Source: Propionivibrio sp.
Lineage (GTDB): Bacteria; Pseudomonadota; Gammaproteobacteria; Burkholderiales; Rhodocyclaceae
Length of the DNA: 42,933 nt
Reading direction: 5' to 3'
NCBI RefSeq assembly: GCF_017995515.1
Contig: NZ_JAGOIT010000020.1
Span: 1 to 42,933 of the forward strand
Shown: piece after piece, positions 17,724-25,743 of the stretch
Layout of the letters: every line of letters begins with the position of its first letter
Position numbering within the stretch: position 1 is the first letter of the stretch
Notes under the pieces: model-generated
The model's database searches: none
The model's input: the letters and a program-made list of their open reading frames with translations, nothing else
Told to the model about the DNA's origin: nothing
Position numbers and translations under genes: made by a program

Positions 17724-17790
17724 AAGTGGCGTTTATGTCGGTGTTCGCGCTGTTGTGCCTGTTCCCCTCTACGTTTATTGGAGATGAATG

Positions 17791-19008
17791 ATGGCCGCTT
17801 CTGCTGTGCGTTCAAAAATCGGATTGGCGCTTGCAGGTGGCGGGCCGGTGGGTGGTATCTACGAAGTCGGCGCGATGGCGGCGCTCTCCGAGGCGCTGGA
17901 AGGGTTGGACTTCAACGGTTTTGATTATTTCGTCGGGGTGAGTTCCGGTGGCTTTGTCGCCGCGGCCGTTGCCAATGGGATGCATCCCGGGTCTCTGGCG
18001 CGCATGCTTGTCGAGAATGACACCGACGAGATGTTCGACCCCGAACTGCTGCTGCGTCCGGCCTTGGGCGAGTACATGAAGCGCGCCCTGTCGGTGCCGC
18101 TTCTGCTGTTCTCGTCTTTCAGGAACTACTTTTCAGACCCTCTGCACACGGGGCTGTTCGAGTCCCTGCAGCGCTTGAGTTATGCGCTCCCGTCCGGCAT
18201 CTTCGACAACGCCGGCGTGGATGAACTGCTGAGGCGAATGTTCTCGGCTTACGGGCGCAGCAACGATTTTCGCGAACTGAAGCACAAGCTGTTTCTTGTT
18301 GCGACCGACCTGGATTCGGGGGCTTCGGTCGCCTTCGGGAGCAAGGGCTACGATGACGTTCCGATTTCCCTCGCCGTGCAGGCCAGCGCCGCGCTGCCGG
18401 GTTTGTTCCCGCCGGTCAATATCGGTGGGCGATATTTTGTCGATGGTGCCCTGATCAAGACGCTGCATGCCTCGGTCGCTTTGCGCGAGGGGGCCGATCT
18501 GGTCATCTGCATCAATCCGCTCGTTCCCTTCGATTCTGCAATGGCGGCCCGGCATGCGCATCCGGATGCCCGCTCGCTGGCGCCGGAACATCTGGTGGAC
18601 GGGGGGCTTCCCGTCGTGCTGTCGCAAACCTTCCGCGCCATCATCCATTCGCGCATGCGCACCGGCATGGCGCGCTACGACCTTGAATACAAGAACGCCG
18701 ACGTCGTCCTGTTCGAGCCGAAACCCGACGACGAGGAGATGTTCTTCACCAACGTCTTCAGCTACAGCAGCCGTAGCCGTTTGTGCGAGCACGCCTATCA
18801 GAACACGCGCAGCGACCTCTACCGCAGGCGCCACATTCTTGGCCCGATCTTCGCGCGCCACGGTATCCACCTGAACGTCCCGATACTCTGCGACAAAAGC
18901 CGCTCGCTGTTGCCGGAAAAGCGTCGTCGTCAGCTGGCATCGACGATCGCATCGCTGGATAGCTCCTTGAATCATCTTTCGGGCTGGCTTGAAACGCACG
19001 CTTCCTGA
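17791..19008 (+). CDS. Patatin-like phospholipase/acyl hydrolase
   Basis: A 405-residue serine lipase of the patatin family. The oxyanion hole GGGPVGG is at residues 16-22, the nucleophile elbow GVSSG has S51, and the catalytic Asp is in FVDGALI. ATG ATG at 17788-17793 allows either start; GGAG is better spaced for 17791. The C-terminal third (FSYSSRSRLCEHAYQNTRSDLYRRR) is typical of the large bacterial members. Its position between the phasin and the wax ester synthase suggests a role in mobilising or remodelling storage lipid, which is inference. I see no signal peptide, so it is probably cytoplasmic or granule-bound. Confidence 0.9.
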   Translation: MAASAVRSKIGLALAGGGPVGGIYEVGAMAALSEALEGLDFNGFDYFVGVSSGGFVAAAVANGMHPGSLARMLVENDTDEMFDPELLLRPALGEYMKRALSVPLLLFSSFRNYFSDPLHTGLFESLQRLSYALPSGIFDNAGVDELLRRMFSAYGRSNDFRELKHKLFLVATDLDSGASVAFGSKGYDDVPISLAVQASAALPGLFPPVNIGGRYFVDGALIKTLHASVALREGADLVICINPLVPFDSAMAARHAHPDARSLAPEHLVDGGLPVVLSQTFRAIIHSRMRTGMARYDLEYKNADVVLFEPKPDDEEMFFTNVFSYSSRSRLCEHAYQNTRSDLYRRRHILGPIFARHGIHLNVPILCDKSRSLLPEKRRRQLASTIASLDSSLNHLSGWLETHAS

Positions 19009-19100
19009 TTTTTAATCGTCCGGCAAGGGAAATCGCCATAGCTGTCCGGTGATGGAGGTTGCTATGATGCGATCCTGTCTTGGTCTCCGGAGAACAGGCG

Positions 19101-20591
19101 ATGTCTTCCCGCGAACGCGTGCGCGAGCGTATGGCCAGTATTGACACGGCATGGCTCCGGATGGACCGTCCGGCCAACCTGATGCAGATCATCGGCGTGA
19201 TGGTTTTTGACGGACGAGTCGACCCGGAGCGTTTCAAGCGCACGATCGCCAAGCGCCTCCTGCGCTACAACCGCTTCCGCCAGATTGCGGAACTCGATTC
19301 TGACGGTGCATGGTGGATCGATGACGATGACTTCGATCTCGATTCGCATATTCGTCGTACCGTGCTGCCGGCGCCCGGCGGCAAGCGCGAGTTGCAGAAG
19401 TTCGTCGCCGAAATGGCCAGCGAGCCGTTGAATCCGTCACGACCGCGTTGGGAATATCAGCTGGTCGAAACGGCGGGGGGCGATTCGGCGGTGGTCATGC
19501 GGGTCCATCACGCGATTGCGGACGGTATTGCCCTGATTCGGGTGCTGCATTCGCTGACCGATGAGGCGCCTGATGCGCCGGCTGCCGGAACCCGGGCAGC
19601 CGATGGCACGAAACGCAGCGCGAAGAAAGTCGAAAGTGGGGAGAAGGACGACGATGGCGACCTTTTCTGGTCCGTCATCGCCGAGCCGATTACCGATCTC
19701 GCACTCGCATCGATCCGGCTCGGCGGCACGCTTTGGGGACATTACCAAGGTCTGCGCAATGATCCCGGGACGCTGCTCGACTACGCGAGTGTCGCTCGGG
19801 CGATTGCCAACGAGGTCGGCAAGCTGGCGCTGATGCCGAGCGATAGCCAGACGCGTCTCAAGGGGCGGCCGGGGACGGTCAAGCGCGTGGCGTGGTCCGA
19901 TCCGATTTCGTTGCCAGAGGTGAAAGCCGTCGGCAAAGTGCTGGGCTGTTCGATCAACGACCTTCTGCTGTCGTCGGTCGCCGGCGCACTGGGCGGTTAC
20001 TTGCAGGACAAGGGTGACGCGACAGCCGGTGTCGACATCCGCGCCATGGTGCCGGTGAACCTGCGTTCGACCGAGAGCAAGGTCGAACTCGGAAATCACT
20101 TTGGCCTGGTTGCGCTCGAATTGCCCGTCGGCATCGAGAATCCTCTGGCGCGGCTCTATGCAACGAAGGCGCGGATGGAGGCTTTGAAGTGCGGCTATCA
20201 GGCGCAGGTGACTTACGGCCTGCTCGGGCTGGTCGGCATGGCGCCGAAGTTTCTCCAACAGCAGGTGCTCGACCTGGTCGCAAGCAAGGCGACTGCGGTG
20301 ATGACCAACGTGCCGGGGCCGCAGGCACCGCGCTACCTCGCCGGCGTCAAGCTCAAGCAGCAGATGTTCTGGGTGCCGCAGACAAGCAACATCGGTATCG
20401 GGGTCAGCATCCTTTCCTACGACGGCAAGGTCCTGTTTGGTCTGATCACCGACAAGGGACTGGTCGATGATCCTGAGCTGATCGTCGAGCGTTTCTCAGT
20501 CGAGTTCGAAAAACTGCTGCTGCTCGTACTGATGGAGCCGTGGTCCCGTTTGAGCGATCCGGGCGCGGTTGAGAATGCGGTGGCAGAGTGA
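19101..20591 (+). CDS. Wax ester synthase / acyl-CoA:diacylglycerol acyltransferase
   Basis: A 496-residue WS/DGAT. These enzymes esterify fatty alcohols or diacylglycerol with acyl-CoA to make wax esters or triacylglycerol. The catalytic motif H136HAIADG142 is intact, the N-terminal family sequence (ERMASIDTAWLRMDRPANLMQI) is present, and the C-terminal domain carries NVPGPQ and the WVPQTSNIGIGVSILSYDG-type segment. Start at ATG 19101, with GGAG nine bases upstream. It lies 92 bases after the lipase gene on the same strand and is followed 32 bases later by a membrane-anchored coiled-coil protein, so these may be one operon. Confidence 0.95.
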   Translation: MSSRERVRERMASIDTAWLRMDRPANLMQIIGVMVFDGRVDPERFKRTIAKRLLRYNRFRQIAELDSDGAWWIDDDDFDLDSHIRRTVLPAPGGKRELQKFVAEMASEPLNPSRPRWEYQLVETAGGDSAVVMRVHHAIADGIALIRVLHSLTDEAPDAPAAGTRAADGTKRSAKKVESGEKDDDGDLFWSVIAEPITDLALASIRLGGTLWGHYQGLRNDPGTLLDYASVARAIANEVGKLALMPSDSQTRLKGRPGTVKRVAWSDPISLPEVKAVGKVLGCSINDLLLSSVAGALGGYLQDKGDATAGVDIRAMVPVNLRSTESKVELGNHFGLVALELPVGIENPLARLYATKARMEALKCGYQAQVTYGLLGLVGMAPKFLQQQVLDLVASKATAVMTNVPGPQAPRYLAGVKLKQQMFWVPQTSNIGIGVSILSYDGKVLFGLITDKGLVDDPELIVERFSVEFEKLLLLVLMEPWSRLSDPGAVENAVAE

Positions 20592-20623
20592 GCCTGGACT
20601 GCCCGTTTCAATGAGGAGATGCC

Positions 20624-21154
20624 ATGTCAGATGAGGGGGAAACAAGCGAAATCGTCGAGGCGGCGCCAAAAGGGAAGTCGGGGGCGTTGTCGGTAATCGT
20701 CTTGTCGGTGCTGCTCGGTATCGCGGTGATCGCTGGCATCGGAAGTAGCGTCTTCTATTCGCGTAGCGCCAAATCAGTGACAGCCGAGATGGCCGCCATG
20801 AAAAAGGAAGTGGCCGCACTCAGGGCATTGGTTCTGCAACCGAAGCCCGAAAAGGTCGATCCGGCGCTGGATGCGGCACTCAATGACATGAAAAAACAGA
20901 TTGAGTCGCTTTCCGCGCAGATCGGTATGCTGATGACTTCGGTCGCCGAGCGCGCGGCGTTGGACGGCGCGGCGGCCGAACAGCCCGTACAGCAGAAAGC
21001 GGCGTCGGCCAATCCGGAGGTTCGCAAAGCGGAAACCTCGTCCAAGAAGATCGAAGTGAAGAACTGCAATCTGATCGGGAAGTCGCCGGAGGAGCAGGCG
21101 GCCATCCTGAAGCACTGCGTCAGCCTGATCGACCCGCGTGACGAGAAACAATAG
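20624..21154 (+). CDS. Membrane-anchored coiled-coil protein, function unknown
   Basis: A 176-residue protein that I do not recognise. It has a short acidic N-terminus, one transmembrane segment (about residues 20-44, ALSVIVLSVLLGIAVIAGI), a coiled coil (about 50-110), an Ala/Gln-rich linker and a C-terminal module with two cysteines (C148, C165) in KNCNL and KHCVSLID. By topology the coiled coil should face the periplasm, and the two cysteines could form a disulfide. GAGGAG precedes the ATG, 32 bases after the wax ester synthase gene, so cotranscription is likely. Function is unknown. Confidence 0.8.
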   Translation: MSDEGETSEIVEAAPKGKSGALSVIVLSVLLGIAVIAGIGSSVFYSRSAKSVTAEMAAMKKEVAALRALVLQPKPEKVDPALDAALNDMKKQIESLSAQIGMLMTSVAERAALDGAAAEQPVQQKAASANPEVRKAETSSKKIEVKNCNLIGKSPEEQAAILKHCVSLIDPRDEKQ

Positions 21155-21181
21155 TCTCTACTCTGGCCTCCGCCTCGTTTC

Positions 21182-21955
21182 TCAGTCTTCGAGTTCGGCT
21201 TTGGCGCTCTCCACGTCCAGCCATTCCATCGCGTCCGCGGGCTGGCTGCTGGCCGCTTCACGGTAGTAGCGTTCGGCGTCCTTGAGGCGGCTGTTGCCGA
21301 ACATCATCATCAGTCCGTTGGCGTATTCGATGCGCGCGATGGCCGAATCCGGATTGAGTTTCAGCGCGGTTTCGAAATGCTCCACGCCAAGGTTCTTCTT
21401 CGCGCCGTAGGTCAAGCCGCCGACCAGCGAGCCGACCTTGTCGATGACTTCGGCGTGGTAGGCGCCGAGCGCGATATGTGCGTCGGCGTGCCTGGGTTCG
21501 AGCGCGATGGCTTGGGTCAGGCTGTGCTTGATCTTGCCGCCGAGTCCCTCGGCGAGCGCCTTGACCACGGAAATGCCCTGGCTGTAGCGCCCGAGCGCGA
21601 AGGCGTGCAGATACCAGGCATTGGCGTACGTCGGCATGGCTTTTTGCTGTTCCTCGCAACGCTGCGCCGCTTCGAGCAGCAGGGCGAGTTTGCGTTCGTG
21701 ATCCTGCTCGAGATAACCCGCGTAGACCGTCGCCGCCTTGTTGGCGACGGCGTAGCCCGCCATGCCGCGGGCCAGGCCGAGTTCGACCGCGCTGCCGAAG
21801 TCACCGCTGTGGTAGCTACGCCACGCATCCTGCACCTTGCCGTCGTCCGGAAACGGTTCGCAATCGCCGGCATGGAGGCGCGCCCAGTTCTTCTTGAGCG
21901 CGGCGCCGGCGTAGGCAAACGACTTGTCGGGGTGGGGAAACCTCGTCCATTTCAT
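21182..21955 (-). CDS. TPR-like protein, probably soluble
   Basis: A 257-residue helical protein with TPR-like repeats (NAWYLHAFALGRYSQG, ADAHIALGAYHAEVIDKVG, GVEHFETALKLNPDSAIARIEYANGLMMM, DAERYYREA). The C-terminal repeats are the clearest. I start at the ATG at 21955 (MKWTRFPHPD) because GGGAGA is then six bases upstream; an ATG two codons earlier abuts that same GGGAGA. It ends 27 bases from the convergent coiled-coil gene and is downstream of the TetR gene on the same strand. Such proteins are scaffolds; the partner is unknown. Confidence 0.82.
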   Translation of the reverse strand: MKWTRFPHPDKSFAYAGAALKKNWARLHAGDCEPFPDDGKVQDAWRSYHSGDFGSAVELGLARGMAGYAVANKAATVYAGYLEQDHERKLALLLEAAQRCEEQQKAMPTYANAWYLHAFALGRYSQGISVVKALAEGLGGKIKHSLTQAIALEPRHADAHIALGAYHAEVIDKVGSLVGGLTYGAKKNLGVEHFETALKLNPDSAIARIEYANGLMMMFGNSRLKDAERYYREAASSQPADAMEWLDVESAKAELED

Positions 21956-21993
21956 GCGCATTCTCCCGGTGGGTGAGTTGTCGCTAACTTCGA

Positions 21994-22641
21994 CTAGGGC
22001 TTCAGGTAGGCGACCGATAGTCGCTCCAACAATGCACGGGCCTCGTTGATCAGGAACGGCGAAATCATCGCCATCACCTGATAGACGCCGCGTCCGATCC
22101 GCTCGTTCTCGGTCGTTCCGCGTGGGTCGCGGGCATATTCGAACGACAGCCAGTAAGTCGCGATGACCGCCATGTTGGTACTGACCGCGCGCAATTCGGT
22201 TGCCGATGCGCGCATCGAGCCGGCGGCGACCAGGCTTTCGCAGAGCAGGGTTGCGGTGCTGATCTTGTGCGCCAGGATCTTCTTGAAGTGAATCTCGAGC
22301 GTGCGATTGCGCGTCAGCAGGTCGTTGAGGTCGCGGTAGAAGAAGCGGTATTTCCAGATCTGCTCGAACAGCAGGTGCAGGAACAACCAGATGTCCTCGA
22401 CGTCGGCTTGCCGATTCGACGGGACGGCGAGGATGCCTTCGATCTCCCGCTCGAACGCGGTGAAGATGGCCTCGACGATCTCGTCCTTGTTGTGGAAGTG
22501 GTAGTAGAGATTGCCCGGGCTGATGTTCAGGTCGTCGGCGATGACCGTCGTCGAGACATTGGGCTCGCCGAAATCGTTGAACAGGCGCAGGCTGGCCTCA
22601 AGGATCCGCTCCGGCGTTCTGCGCTTTGGTTTGATATCCAT
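21994..22641 (-). CDS. TetR-family transcriptional regulator
   Basis: A 215-residue repressor-like protein. The N-terminal helix-turn-helix is clear (residues 10-55: RILEASLRLF, STTVIADDLNISPGNLYYHFHNKDEI). The C-terminal ligand domain is helical and ends in SVAYLKP. TetR proteins near lipid genes often sense acyl-CoA, so control of the adjacent wax/phasin genes is possible but is inference. A candidate autoregulatory operator is eight bases upstream of its start. The TPR gene follows 38 bases downstream. Confidence 0.93.
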   Translation of the reverse strand: MDIKPKRRTPERILEASLRLFNDFGEPNVSTTVIADDLNISPGNLYYHFHNKDEIVEAIFTAFEREIEGILAVPSNRQADVEDIWLFLHLLFEQIWKYRFFYRDLNDLLTRNRTLEIHFKKILAHKISTATLLCESLVAAGSMRASATELRAVSTNMAVIATYWLSFEYARDPRGTTENERIGRGVYQVMAMISPFLINEARALLERLSVAYLKP

Positions 22642-22648
22642 GAACCTG

Positions 22649-22676
22649 CCGATCGACGTTGGTTCGTATCGATTGG
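22649..22676. promoter_or_regulatory. Candidate TetR autoregulatory operator
   Basis: CCGATCGA-N12-TCGATTGG, an inverted repeat matching at seven of eight positions with half-site centres 20 bp apart, just upstream of the tetR ATG. Size and position fit a TetR operator; no other copy was seen in the window. Confidence 0.35.
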
Positions 22677-22731
22677 CGAGGATAGCACCGCAGGCCGGTG
22701 CTGGAAATGCCGCCGGACTCCTGTGGCGTGC

Positions 22732-23010
22732 TCAGGTGGGAAAGTTCTCGTCGAAAAACTTGTGTACCTCGCGTTCGATGCTCGGCTTGAGCGCCGAGAG
22801 CAAGAAGCCGAGATTGACGATCAGGCCGACCTGGTCTTCGTCGATCTCGAGCTTCCCGGATACGCCGAAGCGTTCAAAGGTCAGGGTGTTGCCGTGCCAG
22901 GCGCAGGTGAGGTCGAACTCCTCGCTTAACTCGGCAGCCATGTGTTCGGCAGATTTGCGTGCCTTGGCGAGCGTTTTTCCGTGCTTGCGGTTGATGACGA
23001 TGTCGTCCAT
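22732..23010 (-). CDS. Polyhydroxyalkanoic acid system (PHA granule) family protein
   Basis: A 92-residue protein (MDDIVINRKHGKTLAKARKS) with the features of the small PHA_gran_rgn family: an N-terminal I-x-x-H-G motif, a central ERFGVSGKLEID segment and a C-terminal KFFDENF. Family members are found near PHA granule genes and are putative granule regulators. The start at 23010 has AGGAGAAG upstream; a longer frame to 23319 reads through rsgA out of frame and is not real. It follows rsgA by 17 bases on the same strand. Its presence with a phasin suggests the storage-granule function extends to this side of the TetR gene. Confidence 0.85.
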   Translation of the reverse strand: MDDIVINRKHGKTLAKARKSAEHMAAELSEEFDLTCAWHGNTLTFERFGVSGKLEIDEDQVGLIVNLGFLLSALKPSIEREVHKFFDENFPT

Positions 23011-23027
23011 GTGCACTTCTCCTGGGG

Positions 23028-23891
23028 TCAGCCGATTTCGGCACAAAGCGCGCGGAAGGCTGCGTAGCGGCGCGGATCGATCTGGCCGGCTTCGACCGCT
23101 GCGCGCACGGCGCAATCGGGTTCCCGGTCGTGGCGGCAATTGCGAAAGCGGCACTTCCCGAGCAGCGGCCGCAGTTCGAGAAAGGCATGTTCGATCTCGC
23201 CTGCCGAAAGGTGGCCGAGACCGAATTCCTGCAAGCCGGGCGAGTCGATCAGGGCGGAATCGGCGTCGAGGTGGTAGAGCGTAGCGTGCGTCGTCGTGTG
23301 CTTGCCCGAATCGAGCCATTCCGATATTTCGCGCGTCGGTGCATTGGCTTCCGGAATCAGCGCGTTCGTCAGCGTCGATTTGCCCATTCCCGATTGGCCG
23401 ACGAATACGCTTGTTTGACTAATCAGGAAAGGGCGCAGTGATTCGGCGCCGGCGCGGGCTGAAAGCTCGACGATGCGGTAGCCGAGCTGCGCAAACGGGG
23501 CAAGCGCTTCTCTCGCCGCAGCCACACGATCAGCCAGGTCGATCTTGTTGAGTACGATCAATAATTGCAGGCCCTGGCTCTCCGCCGCAGCGATGCAGCG
23601 TGTGACCAACTCGTCGGAATACGAAGGCTCGGTGGCCACGACGACGACGATCTGCGTCACGTTGGCGGCGATCAGTTTTTCCTTGAACGCGTTCGAGCGA
23701 TAAAGCAAGGAGTGACGAGGTTCGATCGCATCGATGACGCCCTGGTCGCCGGTCCGCTGCAACGTGACGTGATCACCGCACGCGACCTCGCTTTTCTTTC
23801 CACGCGTGAAGCAGAGCAGCGTTTCTCCGTCCGGCAGTTCGACGCGGTATTGCCGGCCGTGCGCGGCGATGATGGTGCCCCCGATCTTCAA
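23028..23891 (-). CDS. rsgA: Ribosome small subunit-dependent GTPase A
   Basis: RsgA is a circularly permuted GTPase that acts late in 30S subunit maturation. The 287-residue protein has the permuted order: OB-fold N-terminus, NKID (115-118), P-loop GQSGMGKST (165-173), DSPG (216-219), then the zinc motif C247-x4-C252-x-H254-x5-C260. Its ATG overlaps the stop of the upstream protease gene by four bases. Confidence 0.97.
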   Translation of the reverse strand: MKIGGTIIAAHGRQYRVELPDGETLLCFTRGKKSEVACGDHVTLQRTGDQGVIDAIEPRHSLLYRSNAFKEKLIAANVTQIVVVVATEPSYSDELVTRCIAAAESQGLQLLIVLNKIDLADRVAAAREALAPFAQLGYRIVELSARAGAESLRPFLISQTSVFVGQSGMGKSTLTNALIPEANAPTREISEWLDSGKHTTTHATLYHLDADSALIDSPGLQEFGLGHLSAGEIEHAFLELRPLLGKCRFRNCRHDREPDCAVRAAVEAGQIDPRRYAAFRALCAEIG

Positions 23892-25138
23892 GTCGACGGC
23901 CCCGGCTGCGCCAGGCGGGCGATGCGCAACGCCGCCGGCGGATGCGAGTCGTAGAAGAGCGAGTGCAGCGGGTCGGGCGTCAGCGTCGCCGCATTCTCCT
24001 CGTAAAGCTTGACGAGCGCCTTGGTCAGCGCGTCGGCAGACGCGTGCTCGCCGGCGTAGCGGTCAGCCTCGAACTCGTGTCGCCGCGAAAGCAGGCTCAT
24101 CAGCGGAGTGAGCAGGAAAGTAAAGACCGGAACGACGAAGAAGAACAGGATGAGCGCCATCGCCGTGTTCTGCGCCTCTACGCCGAGGCCGCGATAGAAC
24201 CACTCGGCGTCGATCAGCTGGCCGAGGCAGGCGAGAAAGGCAAGCGACATGGAGAAGAGGAGGGCGATGCGCTTGATCACGTGGCGATGCGTGAAGTGCC
24301 CGAGTTCATGCGCGAGCACGGCCTCGACCTCGCCGGGCTGCAGGCGGCTGAGCAGGGTATCGAAGAAGACGATGCGCTTGCTCTTGCCGAAGCCGGTGAA
24401 GTAAGCGTTGCCATGGTTCGAGCGCTTCGAGCCGTCCATGACGAAGAGGCCGGAACTGGCGAAGCCGCAGCGGTCGAGCAGCGCTTCGATGCGCGCCTTG
24501 AGCGGTGCGTCTTCGAGCGGCGTGAACTTGTTGAACAGCGGCGCGATCCAGGTCGGGTAGAGGAAGAGAACGAGCAGGTTGAAGCCGCACCAGAACAGCC
24601 AGACGTAGAGCCACCAGAGCGCCCCCATCTGTTCCATCAGCCAGAGCACGGCGAGCAGCACCGGCGTGCCGATCGCAAGACCGAGCGCCATCTGCTTGAG
24701 ATGGTCTGCGATGAACAGCTTGAGCGTCATCCGGTTGAAGCCGAACCTCTGCTCGATGACGAACTGCCGATACAGCGCGAACGGCAGGTCGACAAGGCTT
24801 GAAATGGCCATGACGCTGAAGATCAAGGCGACACCGTAGGGCAGGCCGTCGATATGGCTGCTCCAGAAAGCGTGCAGCGCTTGCAGTCCACCGCCAAAGG
24901 TGAAGGCGAGCAGCACGGCGATCTCGCAAACGAGTGCCAGGCGACCGAATCGTGTCTGAGCGACGGTATAGTCGGCCGCCTTCTGGTGCGCGGCCAGCTC
25001 CAGGCGTCCGGCAAATTGCGCTGGCACGGTTGTTCGATGCGCCAGCACGTGCGCGATCTGTCGTTGCGACAACCAGAGACGAATGCCGACCATCAGTGCC
25101 AGGGCGAGGAGAAAAGCGAGCGAAAAGGAATTGGCCAT
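23888..25138 (-). CDS. M48-family membrane metalloprotease (Ste24/CAAX protease type)
   Basis: A 416-residue polytopic membrane zinc protease. The metal-binding helix H277ELGH281 and the downstream glutamate in [11 protein letters not shown] are present, with at least six hydrophobic segments around them. Length and layout match the Ste24-type branch rather than HtpX. In bacteria the role is usually protein quality control in the membrane. Its stop overlaps rsgA by four bases, so the two are coupled; orn starts divergently 45 bases away. Confidence 0.94.
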   Translation of the reverse strand: MANSFSLAFLLALALMVGIRLWLSQRQIAHVLAHRTTVPAQFAGRLELAAHQKAADYTVAQTRFGRLALVCEIAVLLAFTFGGGLQALHAFWSSHIDGLPYGVALIFSVMAISSLVDLPFALYRQFVIEQRFGFNRMTLKLFIADHLKQMALGLAIGTPVLLAVLWLMEQMGALWWLYVWLFWCGFNLLVLFLYPTWIAPLFNKFTPLEDAPLKARIEALLDRCGFASSGLFVMDGSKRSNHGNAYFTGFGKSKRIVFFDTLLSRLQPGEVEAVLAHELGHFTHRHVIKRIALLFSMSLAFLACLGQLIDAEWFYRGLGVEAQNTAMALILFFFVVPVFTFLLTPLMSLLSRRHEFEADRYAGEHASADALTKALVKLYEENAATLTPDPLHSLFYDSHPPAALRIARLAQPGPST

Positions 25139-25183
25139 TCAGCTGTGCGAAAATTCAGGTTTGGTAAAAATCGGACAGATTAT

Positions 25184-25729
25184 ATGGCACAGGATGCGAA
25201 TAACCTTGTTTGGCTGGACATGGAAATGACCGGTCTCGAACCGGAGCGCGAGCGCATCATCGAGTTGGCGATGATCGTCACCGACAGCAATCTGGAGACC
25301 GTGGCCGAGTCGCCGGTCTGGGTGGCGCATCAGTCGGACGCGCAGCTTGATGCGATGGATGACTGGAACAAGAAGACGCACGGCGGAACGGGCTTGATCG
25401 AACGAGTCCGTGCGTCGACGCTTGACGAGGCTGCGGTCGAGGCGGCTGCGCTGGCTTTCGTCCGCGAGTACGTCCCGGAGCGCACAAGCCCCATGTGTGG
25501 CAATTCGATCGGCCAGGACCGGCGTTTCATGGTGCGCTACATGCCCCTGCTGGAAGCCTGGTTTCATTACCGCAGCATCGACGTGAGTACGCTCAAGGAG
25601 CTGTGTCGGCGCTGGAGACCCGATCTCGCCAAGGGCTTCGTGAAGAAGTCCGACCACACGGCGCTGACCGATATCCGCGAATCAATCAACGAACTGAAGT
25701 ACTACCGCGAGCACTTCATCAAGTTGTGA
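25184..25729 (+). CDS. orn: Oligoribonuclease
   Basis: Orn is the DEDDh 3-prime to 5-prime exonuclease that degrades two-residue RNAs, including pGpG. The 181-residue protein shows D12-M-E14 ([12 protein letters not shown]), [11 protein letters not shown], and H158 with D163 in [12 protein letters not shown]. The ATG at 25184 gives the family-standard N-terminus; a frame from 24854 is an artefact running through the protease gene. The divergent placement with the M48 gene is common in betaproteobacteria. Confidence 0.97.
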   Translation: MAQDANNLVWLDMEMTGLEPERERIIELAMIVTDSNLETVAESPVWVAHQSDAQLDAMDDWNKKTHGGTGLIERVRASTLDEAAVEAAALAFVREYVPERTSPMCGNSIGQDRRFMVRYMPLLEAWFHYRSIDVSTLKELCRRWRPDLAKGFVKKSDHTALTDIRESINELKYYREHFIKL

Positions 25730-25743
25730 TCGGGTGTTCCGGT

